Source of the DNA: Mesostigma viride
Taxonomy: Eukaryota > Streptophyta > Mesostigmatophyceae > Mesostigmatales > Mesostigmataceae
Length of the DNA: 64,000 nt
Direction of reading: 5' to 3'
Assembly: GCA_009746045.1 (NCBI GenBank)
Contig: RPFO01000359.1
Span: forward strand, 1,098,649-1,162,648
Numbering within the stretch: position 1 is the stretch's first letter; every line of letters starts with the position of its first letter. Below the pieces are notes generated by a model, which was given only the letters and a program-made list of their open reading frames with translations, had not been told where the DNA came from and ran no database searches. The position numbers were made by a program, and so were the translations under genes. This document shows, piece after piece, positions 21,445 to 30,883 of this stretch.

Positions 21445-23410
21445 TGAATTGAATTGAATTGAATTGTAACATAACTCCGTTGGGAGTATATGTAGCACAT
21501 AGCCCAGAGAAGGGGCATATGGCCTATCATACATTCTAAGCTACTTCCTGCAAGGGTGGGAATGTAAACAACACTTGCTCTAGGTGCACTAGGGCACCTG
21601 CACCACCCAGAGTTTCAAGCTCAACCCAACTAACGGGAAGCCTGTCGTAGGTGGGGAAGATCATCATGGCTATACAAGAGCTAGGACATGGCTTCTCTAC
21701 AGAGAGCATCTCTCTGCATGGCATAGCATGGCGAAATTCTTAATGCAACATCCATGGGGGTCCCGTTATAGTAGGCAGGGCTTGGCTAAATTCTGTAGAC
21801 AACATCCATGGGGGCCATTATGGGCGCACATGCGCGTGGGCCACATGCTAGGCTAAGCCTGACTAATCTACACTACTGGTATGAATTCCCTAGTCTGGGG
21901 TGGCAGGAGGGGGCTGCCAGGGCTTGTGGTCAACGTGGATGACCGCCCCCCTCCAGTATACCGGCTTCCCCCCTGCGCTGTGCCGGAGCTGAAGGTAGGT
22001 CGGCCATAGCTCGCGTCGCCGCTGTTGCTGGGCCAGGGTCAAGTCGTCGTCCAGCGTGAAGCGAGTCCTCGAGAGCTTCTTGCGGCATTTAAGGAACGAC
22101 AGCTTGTCCGCCATGTACTTAAAGGTGAGGAGCACGGGTGCCGGGCCAGCCTTCCCCCGCGCGCGGGGGAGGCGGACAGCCGACATGTCCAGCTCACCAG
22201 TGAGTAGCATGGGGGCAAGAATGTCGCGCTTAAATGCCTCAAGAAGGCTCGTGGAGGTCTCACCTGCCGGCTGGTCGAAGTGCTTGACGATGACATTGTG
22301 GCTGCGCCGGGCGATGTCGGTTTCCTCGCGAAGGTCGAGGGCTTGTTGCTTGAGTTGTGCCGAGATGGTGGAGGTGGTGGAGGTGGTGTGCTGCTTAAGC
22401 AAGTCCGCCCAGGTGGAGGGAGCATCGCCGGCCGGGCCAGCAGGCGCCGGCTGGGCGGCGATGTCCTTCACCGCCTGGGCGGTGAGGCCGGCGGTGTCAT
22501 GCAAGCTCTCAAGGGCGTTGGCGGTGGCTTGAAGGCGTTGGTCGAGGTCGAGGAGCTGGGCTTTGATGTCGGCAATGGAGGCGGAAATGGCAGCGGAGGT
22601 GGAGGCGGCAGCGGCGGAAATGTGAGGAAGTTCAGCAGCCAGCGTGCCACCCATTGCTGCGACGTCAGCAGCAAGGGGGGTCACGTGCTGCTGAAAGGCT
22701 TCCGTGAGGATGGAACGGAGGGTGGAGGCGGAGATGGATGGAGCCCAGATCTCGCCGTCAGAGCGCTGGAGAAGGGAGTTGAGGACGGCGTGCTGGAGTT
22801 CGGGGCGGGGGCAGCCAAGCATGGCGCCGTGGGCTAGCCAGGGGCTGCCGTTGCTGCAGAGGAGGCGACCTTGGTCGGAGAGATGGATGCACAGGTCGTG
22901 AAGCGAGGCGTAGTAAGTTCGGGGACTAAGATGCAGTCCATAGCATCGTCAGGAGACATGTTGTTCCAGTCGTGATCATCGACCTTGAAAGGGTGGTGCC
23001 GAAAGCGCGGTTCCGAGGGGCGGGACCATCCTGTTTTGTCGGCTGGGCGGGTGCGTTTCGGGTCAGGCGATGCCGATGGCGAGGCATTAAGCCCGGGAGG
23101 TTGCTGGGTGGCCACCAGTGCACGACTAGTGTCACCGCTGCCTGCCGGACCTGATGGCGAAGCTGCAGCCGCAGCTGCCGCATTTTCATGGGCGAGCGCA
23201 TCCGCCAAACTGCGTTGCGTCAAAGGACGTTTGCTCGTCATATATTGCGTGTTAGATTCGGAAAATTATATCAGCATGTGCGTCTTAGAAAGACGAAGCG
23301 ATAGTGATATTCACAGCTGAATTTGGGGCTCAAACGTGAAAGTTATGAGCTCCGCCGTCAGCCATGGCTACCTCGTGGCTCGTGGCTCGTGGATCGTGGC
23401 TCGTATGCGA
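21445..23410 (-). mobile_element. Full-length H element (half-LINE, 1966 bp) inside another H copy
   Basis: TSD CGTTGGGAGTAT is at 21433-21444 and 23411-23422; the target is the 3' UTR of the older H element. Transcript order on the minus strand: GAGCCAC-type heptamer repeats at the 5' end, about 170 bp of leader, ORF1 (23241-21890), about 420 bp of 3' UTR, CTCCCAACGGAGTTATGTTA, then a (CAATT)n tail. The same leader opens the H copy at 58779, so this is a defined 5' end. There is no RT or endonuclease. Confidence 0.88.
21890..23241 (-). pseudogene. ORF1-type RNA-binding protein of the full-length H element (one frameshift)
   Basis: Two overlapping frames (23241-22834 and 22822-21890) cover one ORF1-like protein. 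The first starts MTSKRPLTQRSLADAL and is Ala/Pro/Ser-rich; the frame shifts near the segment encoding DCILVPEL. The second, 310 codons, has a helical, probably coiled-coil segment (about 36-125 and 155-172), then an L1-ORF1p-like RNA-binding region starting HNVIVKHF (about 175-182), the RLPRARGKAG block and a C-terminal domain with FTLDDDLTLAQQQRRRELWP and PVYWRGAVIHV. Such proteins bind element RNA and act as chaperones in retrotransposition. ORF1 fragments at 24.4, 58.1, 60.2, 61.6 and 63.0 kb are the same family. Confidence 0.85.
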
Positions 23411-23445
23411 CGTTGGGAGTATATGTAGCACATAATAGCCCTTGA

Positions 23446-23478
23446 CCACCCCAACGGAGTTATGTTACAATTCAATTC
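23446..23478 (+). mobile_element. 33-bp 3'-end-only insertion (H-type tail)
   Basis: It contains only CCACCCC, AACGGAGTTATGTTAC and an (AATTC)n tail, between copies of the TSD AATAGCCCTTGA at 23434-23445 and 23479-23490. It is an extreme 5' truncation, possibly with a template switch, since its first seven bases match the start of the A tail next to it. Confidence 0.7.
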
Positions 23479-23490
23479 AATAGCCCTTGA

Positions 23491-23566
23491 CCACCCCATC
23501 CATCATGGAATATGTGCTACATGACCTCCCCACGGAGGCATGTTATAATTTAATTTAATTTAATTT
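23491..23566 (+). mobile_element. 76-bp 3'-end-only insertion (A-type tail)
   Basis: It holds the last part of the A 3' UTR (CCACCCCATCCATCATGG, then the CTCCCCACGGAG hairpin and an ATTTA tail) between AATAGCCCTTGA at 23479-23490 and 23567-23578. With the preceding insertion it leaves three copies of one 12-bp target. Confidence 0.8.
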
Positions 23567-23959
23567 AATAGCCCTTGAGAGGGGGCATATGGCCTATCAT
23601 ACATCCTAAGCTACTTCCTACAAGGGTGGGGATGTAAAGGACCCTTGCTCTAGGTGCACCAGGGCACTTGCATCCCCATGATCTTCAAGCTATGCCCAGC
23701 GAAGGGGGAGCCTGTCATGGGGGGGAAGATCAGCATAGCTATACAAGAAGCTAGGGCATGGCTTCTCAGCAGAGAGTTACTCCCTGCATGGGCGCAACAT
23801 AACTAAATAAAGCTAGGCATCATCTGGTGGGTGGCTCATCATAGGCACACATGTACATGATTAAATAAAGCGCATGGCTTAGCTGGGATAGTGCCTCTAG
23901 GAGGCGTACATGTACATGGCCACGGTCTATCTATTCTACACTACTACTGCTGTATTCCC

Positions 23960-24403
23960 CTAAGCTGGGGCGTCTGGAGTCGTGGGGGCCGCGGGGGTCG
24001 CCTGCCAGGGCTTGTGGCCGACGTAGATGGCCGCCCCCTTCCAGTACACCGGCTGCCCCGCCTTGGTCTGCCGGAGCTGGAGGTAGGTCGGCCATAGCTC
24101 CCGTCGCCGTTGTTGCTGCGCCAGGGTCAAGTCGTCATCAAGGGTGAAGAGAGTCTTCTCGAGCCGCTTGCGGCGTCTGAGAAAAGAAATCTTGTCCGCC
24201 GGGGTCTTAAAGGTGAGAAGGAGCGGGGGCGGCCCTGCCTTACCCCGCGCGCGGGGAAGGCGGTGGGCGGCCAGCTCGATCTCACCGTTAAGGCCCATGC
24301 GACCAAGGATTTCTCGCTCAAACGCACGCGTAAGCTTCTCGGAATTCTCACCTTCCTCCATGGTGAAGTTCTTGACAATGACGTTGAGGCTGCGCTTGGC
24401 GAG
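23960..24403 (-). pseudogene. C-terminal ORF1 fragment of the older H copy
   Basis: About 147 codons are open, from LAKRSLNVIVKNF through RLPRARGKAG and TLFTLDDDLTLAQQQRRR to a Pro/Ala-rich end. It lacks the coiled-coil half because the insertion is 5' truncated at 24403. Divergence from the 22 kb copy shows these are separate insertions, not a local duplication. Confidence 0.85.
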
Positions 24404-24457
24404 CATTTGACTATGGGGGGGTTAGTATCATTTGCTGCCAGTGTTCATCTTTGCAAT

Positions 24458-24620
24458 TACCCTGGTGCACCTAGAGCAAGGGTCGTTTACATTCCCACCC
24501 TTGCAGGAAGTAGCTTAGAATGTATTATAGGCCATATGCCCCTTCTCTGGGCTATATGTGCTACATATACTCCCAACGGAGTTATGTTCCTAATTAATTA
24601 ATTAATTAATTAATTAATTA
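24458..24620 (+). mobile_element. H-element 3' UTR insertion (5' truncated)
   Basis: Flanked by ATCTTTGCAAT at 24447-24457 and 24621-24631. It contains only the last ~130 bp of the H 3' UTR, the CTCCCAACGGAG hairpin and a long TTAAT tail. Confidence 0.85.
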
Positions 24621-24782
24621 ATCTTTGCAATCGATCCATAAGGCGCCCCAGACAAAGTTGGCTCCAGTACACTACCCCATTGGCTGCACATGTCCGTCGG
24701 AAGCACCGCCCTAAGATGCCATAAAGCTCTTTACTCCAAAACCGAAACAAGGCTGCTTGAGAGTTTCGATGACATCTTGGCT

Positions 24783-26931
24783 TTAGACATCATCCGAAGA
24801 TCCTCCTGAGCGAATGGCCTCAGCAACCTTGGAGTTAGCTGGTGAACACGATGGGGATGGTCCAACATGGCAACCGGTTAAGCAGAGCAGTGCTCATCAG
24901 GTCATTCATGAATGTAGCGAATGGCAATCACCAACCAAACACGGGTACGCACATTGGGTACAAACCGCAATCTATATTTGTGGCGTGCCTTACATGCAAC
25001 AGCTTTATTGCACGCCAGAATCTCAATTTCACGCCACAAGATCTAATAGATCAATTTGTGTGACCTGCAACAGATCTATTCAACCAATGTCATTGATTAA
25101 GCCATCCAAACATATATTAATACTGTTTCCGGCCCCACCGTCTAGTCTCTCTACACGTAAGCCAGCCATAATTTCAATGCACAAGGATACACATTTCCAT
25201 CACCATTCATCTTCATCATCCTGAACGACTCGAACACGCGGACAAGATAACGGCAGGCTCCAGCTACCATGGTCCGGATTCTCCCGATTTCTGGCCTGCG
25301 CTGGTTGTCTCTTTGATACTTGTCTCTTTGATGCCTCTGGTCAAGATTTCCTAAGAAGCACCAAGGTCCAACGCCGTGATAGGGTAGATAATCGAAGCAG
25401 CACACATCTGGGTTTCACGGAAACGAGAGCATCTAAGCATGAATGGGAAAACTGTTTTTTTCATTCATTCTTCCAAATGGGTCCATCCAAACATTCAAAA
25501 CCATAGTAACAGCAAGCCCACATGCACTCACGTATACTGCTCCCGGGGAAAATAAGAAAAGATGCAGGAAGGCAACCATGGAAAGGAAAACAAAGTCGTG
25601 CACTGAAGAATATAAAGCGTAGTTGAGAAGCTTGCTCTTGACATGTTGTAAAAAACAAGCACATTTGCTGAAAAATAAAAGGAACACGAATACAACCATT
25701 CTAGTTTGAATTTTCCGGTCAGGATGCAAGCAGGCGACGGGTGCTTGGTGGATCTTACAGGAGACACACACATACACAAAGACACACCAATTGCCCCCCC
25801 CCCCCCCCCCCCCCCCCGCCCGTGCCCACACATGATGGGTGCGAGGTACAAGCGCACCTGTGCCATCGGCGTATCGTGAGTAGGTATGAATGAGCTCCTC
25901 CTGCCTGGATGCGGGCAGAGTATCAGCGACGCTGGGTCGTGCGTGGATGGCCTCCAGCCACTTTTGCAACCTCTCCAACCCTGCTGGGACTTGCCACCCT
26001 CGGTAGGCAGCCAACACAGGGAAGCGTTGCCCAAAAGGGGCAAGCAGGATATCTACCAGGGTGAACTGGGAACCCAAGAAAAATGGCCCTCCCTCGGCAG
26101 CCAACGCGTCGTCGAACTCAGCGAGCGCTTTGTCTAGGGCTGACGCGGCCTCCCGTTGCTGCGTGGCATCGTTGGTCATCACTGTCCTGTAAAAGGACGG
26201 GACGATGCGCTTGGATATGAGGGCTGAAGATGAGCGGCAGCGCGCCCTCGCGCGCGGCGAGGTCGGCTGAAGCGCGGGAATACCGGAACCCGTCCACCTT
26301 TCGTCCACGTATGCAATTATGTTTTCGCTGTCGCATACTACGAATGTGTCGCTTGGACGCTCCATATCGACAAGCACAGGCACCAAACCCGACGGGTTTG
26401 CTTCCAAGAGCTCTGTTATCTTGGAGTAAGTGCCGTCTTCTTGGAGATGTAGCGCCTCGACAGTCTCGTAAGTGAGAGACTTCTCCTTAAAGGTGATGTG
26501 AGCACGGTTGGCGAACTGCATCGACGAAAAGGAACGAAACAAATAAATGCCCAGAAACTTTATCGGATTATTCTTAATCATATGCGTACCAAATCCGAAA
26601 GGCTTGCATCACTCCCCGGACAGGAGAACTTTTGCGGATGACTGTAGGTGTAAGTTGGCGATGCCATGGTAACCGGAGACGTCCGTCCTATAGTCAGCAA
26701 AATTGGTGCGAGAGGTCCCCAGTTCGATTCCGGTCGGATTCATTTGCAGATCGCGTTTTCCGCGTTTTCCGCGGCCCGGCACTGAACGCAAAGGTTTTCA
26801 CCTTTGCGGAGTGTCTGATCAGAATATGCTTACGCAGCGGCAATCTTCGTCCGCTTGAAGGTACACACTGATTGCGCGAGGACAAAACCTACCGGACAGA
26901 ACCAGGCAGAAAAAAGACGAATGGATGCCAT
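24783..26931 (-). CDS. Omega-like glutathione S-transferase (three exons, 250 aa)
   Basis: Exons in transcript order: 26931-26893 (39 nt), 26515-25858, 24838-24783; all junctions are GT-AG and the total is 753 nt. The first exon encodes MASIRLFSAWFCP and the second starts FANRAHITFKEK, so the junction falls within the CPF/CPY active-site motif of thioredoxin-fold GSTs. Cys12 is the likely catalytic residue that forms a mixed disulfide with glutathione, as in omega-class enzymes. Next come the glutathione-site region PSGLVPVLVD with a DSE-type motif (CDSENIIAYVDE) and an all-alpha C-terminal domain with FFLGSQFTLVDILLAPF. The protein ends YADGTANSKVAEAIRSG, a usual ending for this family. Length is typical. 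Expected to be a cytosolic thiol transferase or dehydroascorbate-reductase-like enzyme. It is divergent from the sugar-nucleotide transporter, and intron 2 carries a dispersed R repeat. Confidence 0.9.
25168..25312 (-). mobile_element. R dispersed repeat in GST intron 2
   Basis: About 145 bp aligns, with gaps, over its length to 52121-52300. It shares TCGAGTCGTTCAGGAT, ATGGCTGG and the end GAGACAACCAGCGCAGGCC preceded by TATCAAA. Here that end is tandemly doubled (TATCAAAGAGACAA). Confidence 0.7.
25796..25818. repeat. Poly-C tract
   Basis: A run of about 20 C in GST intron 2, just downstream of the exon 2 donor in the gene's direction, where it reads as poly-G. Confidence 0.85.
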
Positions 26932-27815
26932 ACTATGTCCCGGGAAGTCCAGCAGGCAATATAAAGCTGCGCATTAGGCAAAATACTCCGTGGGCAATGT
27001 CAACACGGAGCTTCCCACAGTGCACGAATTACAACTGGTCCCTATGCCTTGAACTGACGATAATTTAGCCTTGAACTGACGTTACTGTAGTTTAGCGGGA
27101 CAAGCAAACCCACCCCTCTAGTCCAGCAAGCAGCATCCTCGTGCGTGTGCCATTTCCTATCGATCGCTATTTCCTATTTTGTGCCATTTCCTATGTAATC
27201 TGTCGTAAGAGTTTGATATCGGGTGGCCCGGTTGACGGTTCATGAACCGGGCCATTCTGAGCACTGGCCGCGGTCTGGGCCCGTTGACCCAAGCTGTACT
27301 AACAAGTACCAACTACCCGTTCAATAATATATATGGGGGGTGGGGGGGTGGGAGAAAGGGTAGAAGTTGGTGCACTCACTAGGTAGACACTAGACCGCAC
27401 CGCTCAGTTAGTCAGAGTAATCCCACGCCGGTTCAGCCAGACAGCCACATAGAAAAATAGTGGTGGCGCTTACTCCACAGTCCACAGTCCATACACTGAG
27501 ATAGAAGACGTGCTCTTGACCAAGATGTCCCGTGTTCAAAAATGGTTAACGACCGCATGACTGGCCTGCTCATGGCTTTACAATGCCGGCGAGTTTCCCT
27601 ACCTAGTGTGAAGGTCCCTCAAGGTTCGCGGGACCTCTGCCCGTCAATCTCTAATGGCAGTTTGTTGCGGTATAAGCAAGTCAACTAAATGTGTTGGAGA
27701 ATTAAACGTTGAACGGAATTCCCAGTTTCCCACCAGATGGAGGAAAGGGGTTCATGGTCGCGGACATGAGCTGGAGGGTTATGGATAGTCCACAGAACGT
27801 TGAACTGCTCGCAAT
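26932..27815. promoter_or_regulatory. Intergenic region between divergent GST and transporter genes
   Basis: 884 bp lie between the start codons. A TATATATGGGG stretch at about 27328 and short homopolymers are visible, but no motif that I can assign. No coding exon or transposon is recognised. Confidence 0.45.
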
Positions 27816-29072
27816 ATGCAATTTGTCAAGAGCCTTGTGGGATGGACCCCACCGCTTCATTTGTCGGGGCTGCTCTCCGCTCTTTCATACGGGACAGTCA
27901 GTATAGCGATCACGCTTTTTAACCGGGCAATATTTTCAGTATGGAGCTTCAATTATCCATGCAGCGTGGTGGCAATCCAGCTTTTGATATCCCTTGTGAT
28001 GTTACTGTTGCTGCGACGGTGCGGATTGCTCAGTTTCCCAGACTTCGACCTCAAGTTTGCACGAACCATCTTCCCGTTTTCAGTTGTGTGGTTCGTCCAC
28101 ATTGCCGCCGGCGTGACATCTCTCCGCTACCTGACCGTGCCCACCTTCGCCGTTTTGCGCCGAACCACGACCCCGGTGTTGATGCTGCTCGAGCTTCTGT
28201 TCTACCGGAAGTTCCCCGCGCTGGGCGGCGCTGTGTCCGTCGGGATCATGCTCGTGGGGGCCATGATCGCGAGCCTGAACGACCTCCAGTTCAGCCTCCC
28301 TGGCTACCTCTACACCTTCCTCTGCGTGCTCATGACCGCCCTCTATCTCATGTACATACCCTACCTGAAGAAGAAGCTCCAGGCGACCGACGCCGCCCTC
28401 CTCTTCTACAATAACCTCATGTCCCTCCCCGTCATGCTCCTCTACATCGTGCTCGCGACCGACGAGCTCCACGACATGGCGGCCTACCCGCACATCGGCG
28501 AGCCCAAGTTCCTGCTCTTCCTGGTCGTGTCCTGCTCCCAGGCGCTTCTCCTGAACATCTGCATCTTCCACTGCACAAGCGTCAACTCCCCACTTCTCAC
28601 GTCCGTCGTGGGCCAGCTCAAAGACTTTCTGACCACCGCGATCGGCCTATTCATCTTCGGGGACGTCGTCTTCGACTTTTGGAACATCACCGGGATCATG
28701 ATCGGGCTCATCGGCGGCGCCACCTACGCGACCAACAACTTCATGAACAACCCCGCGTACGCAAAGTCCCGCGAAATCATCTCCCACAGCCGCAAGAAGG
28801 GCTCACAGCCATGGCCACCGAGCGCCGAGCAATCGGGGGAGATCTACCCGCTGCTAGCATTAAGTGATGACGAGAACAGCAGCCCGAGGCCCACGGCAAA
28901 GGCAGCCCTATCCGCCTGGTCAGCATCACTGAGCCCACGGGCCACGTCAGCACCCGCACCAGCGCCGGCGCCAGCGCCCCAAGTGGCGTTGTCTGGGCCG
29001 AAGCCTGCGGTGCTGCCCACTGGGCCGCCGGTGCCGTCGGTAGTTCCCATCGTGGCAGATGGTAGGAACTAG
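27816..29072 (+). CDS. SLC35D-type nucleotide-sugar transporter (intronless, 418 aa)
   Basis: The protein has about ten hydrophobic segments in the drug/metabolite-transporter pattern of nucleotide-sugar transporters. Recognisable blocks are an N-terminal repeat with KSLVGWTPPLHLSGLLSAL; the LTVPTFAVLRRTTTP block (compare the LP-FTVLRK block of SLC35D); a central ALYLMYIPYLKKKL; ALLFYNNLMSLP; and the C-terminal signature SVVGQLKDFLTTAIG with FDFWNITGIMIGLIGG. It should exchange a nucleotide sugar for a nucleoside monophosphate across the Golgi or ER membrane. UDP-GlcNAc, UDP-GlcA or GDP-mannose are the family's usual substrates, and I cannot choose among them. A tail of about 95 residues rich in Pro, Ala and Ser is unusual and probably cytosolic. 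The ATG opens directly into the conserved N-terminus. It is the only intronless host gene here, which might reflect an old retrocopy or intron loss. Confidence 0.9.
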   Translation: MQFVKSLVGWTPPLHLSGLLSALSYGTVSIAITLFNRAIFSVWSFNYPCSVVAIQLLISLVMLLLLRRCGLLSFPDFDLKFARTIFPFSVVWFVHIAAGVTSLRYLTVPTFAVLRRTTTPVLMLLELLFYRKFPALGGAVSVGIMLVGAMIASLNDLQFSLPGYLYTFLCVLMTALYLMYIPYLKKKLQATDAALLFYNNLMSLPVMLLYIVLATDELHDMAAYPHIGEPKFLLFLVVSCSQALLLNICIFHCTSVNSPLLTSVVGQLKDFLTTAIGLFIFGDVVFDFWNITGIMIGLIGGATYATNNFMNNPAYAKSREIISHSRKKGSQPWPPSAEQSGEIYPLLALSDDENSSPRPTAKAALSAWSASLSPRATSAPAPAPAPAPQVALSGPKPAVLPTGPPVPSVVPIVADGRN

Positions 29073-29298
29073 GTGGCGGCATCTACTGTTCAAGGTGCGG
29101 GTATCGACATCGCGGAACGGACGGGTCGTAAGGCACGTGACAATTGGGGTGTTCTACCGCCTGCCGGAGTCTTGTTCAACCAGCAGAGAGTCTTGTTCAA
29201 CCTGCAGCCTTGCTCAACCTGCAGTCTTGTTTAGTGGCTCGTAATGGCATGTGTTGCGGCTGTGGGAAGGTGCATTCCTGCCATGCAGCGTGGGTTAA

Positions 29299-29320
29299 GG
29301 GGGGGGGGGGGGGGGGGGGG
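29299..29320. repeat. Poly-G tract
   Basis: An uninterrupted run of about 22 G, about 225 bp after the transporter stop codon. Confidence 0.9.
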
Positions 29321-29649
29321 TAGGGATGGGCGGGGGATGCATGCCTGCTTCGTCACAGGGCAGTGTCTCCCACCTTGGAGGAGGAGAATCACATTGACCA
29401 TGTCAGCTGCAAGTGTCTTGTTCTTCAGTTTTGACCGTGTCAGCTGCAATTCTTCACTGTTGGTCACCACATGGGGCGCTGCTGGCCCTGACAAAGGCAT
29501 TGCCATCGGGCTCCATGTTGCCTGGTCACGCATGCGGGTGTGATGGGGTTTCATGCCCTGTCCACCGTGGGCTGGGGTCAGCTGGCGCTTGGGCTCAGGT
29601 CTGTTAATTCTCTTGGGCACTGTCTCTGGGGAGTGAGGCGGGTTCAAGT

Positions 29650-29712
29650 ATCCGTTGGAGACAACCAGTGCAGGCCAGAAATCGGGAGAATTCGGACCAT
29701 AGTACTGGGCCA
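29650..29712 (+). mobile_element. R dispersed repeat (short copy)
   Basis: GAGACAACCAGTGCAGGCC followed by AGAAATCGGGAGAATTCGGA, nearly identical to the R end in the GST intron. Homology stops after about 55 bp. Confidence 0.65.
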
Positions 29713-30883
29713 GTTTGCCCCAGTGGTGTATTTGTGCCCATGGAAATGTGGAGTGGTCGTTATTTTTAGAAGTTTTTCCCTGCTGGCGATCGAAGGAAGG
29801 GGGAGAGAGATGCCCAATGTGTCAGGAATCAGGATCCGTATTTACTGGCATGCTGGCACTGCCTGCGGGCACAGTGCCCCGAGGGGTCGTAAATGAATTT
29901 ATGCCGTGCCTGAGCGCGCGCAATGGCACGCGAGAAAGTTCGAGATTCTATGCGACAATGATAGTTACAGGATAGTTCGGTAGGCTGCCCCCGCCTGTAG
30001 CTGCGTTAAGCTTGAGGATTTGCTGCTTGCCAAGCTTGACCTCTATTGCAAGGGCTGAGGGGGGTATTAGGCATGCTGGCTATCAGTGAGGGTGGTCAAC
30101 TTGCGTTTGATGCCCCTGTAGTTTAGCCATCTACATCATCCAGTGTGTATGGGCAGCCCATGGATGAAAGGACAAGCCTAGAAATGTTGACTGTTAGGTA
30201 CAAATGGGGACCCAAGCTTTTTTCGTTTGTCAGCGCAACCAAATTTTGGTAGCTAGCAGCATATAGAAACGATCCAGCATTTTTAATGGCATTCTTGCTT
30301 AGTGGGATGAATGGACAACCCATGGTATTCGTGGGGCCAATGTTCAATAATAAGTTAAAGTAATAATTCATTGATTAAGTAAGTACTTGCGTGTCATGCG
30401 CATGGGCATGCCACGGAGTACTATGCTAATCTCATTAGAAAAAAAAATTACACAAAAGTTCAAACAAATATCGTCTGCATCATTCCCCAAACATTAAGCA
30501 CTAGATGGGGATGTAATCCTCATCTGAGCTGTCCTCTACTGTAATGGCAGACGAGGCGGTAGTGTAGCGACTATCCTCAGGGCCAATAACCTCCACCTGC
30601 GGACTTCTACCCTGACTAGCAACGGGCCGCGGGGCCCGTGGGGAGACAATTAACAGGAGCATACCCCTCAGGAATTAAGGTGCTTATCGCAGATGGCAGC
30701 CCATTTCTCCTTGTCAAGCATGCCACGGAGTAAGTAAGAAAAATAGTTACATGAAAGTTACAATTATCGGCGATCTGCATCGATATCATGCCCCAACAAT
30801 GTGGTCACTAGAGGGGGATATAATCCTCATCAGATCCGTTGGATTGCCATGCGTCCAGGCATAGTTGTCTTACTTAAGATGAG
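29713..30883. other. Intergenic region with a ~120-bp direct duplication
   Basis: Segments 30406-30535 and 30716-30845 are diverged direct repeats: both start at GCATGCCACGGAGTA, continue through an A-rich stretch and end near GATATAATCCTCATC. I see no gene in the remainder. Confidence 0.5.

Larger units (their letters stand above)
21404..24403 (-). mobile_element. H element (ORF1-only), 5' truncated, interrupted by later insertions
   Basis: TSD CATTTGACTATG is at 21392-21403 and 24404-24415. On the minus strand the element runs from within the ORF1 RNA-binding domain (24403) through the 3' UTR to CTCCCAACGGAGTTATGTTC and a TTAAT tail at 21404. It is split at 21444/23411 by a full-length H copy and at 23445 and 23490 by two tiny tail insertions. 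No reverse transcriptase lies between ORF1 and the 3' end. Confidence 0.85.

Noticed and set aside
22280-22837. Gly-rich plus-strand ORF opposite H ORF1
   Set aside because: It is a mirror of the Ala/Pro/Ser-rich coding strand. Only the minus frame recurs as protein similarity among copies.
26682-26742. A functional tRNA gene
   Set aside because: A 7-bp acceptor-like pairing and a TTCGATT loop can be drawn, but there is no anticodon arm and the T stem has two mismatches. At most it is a SINE-like relic.
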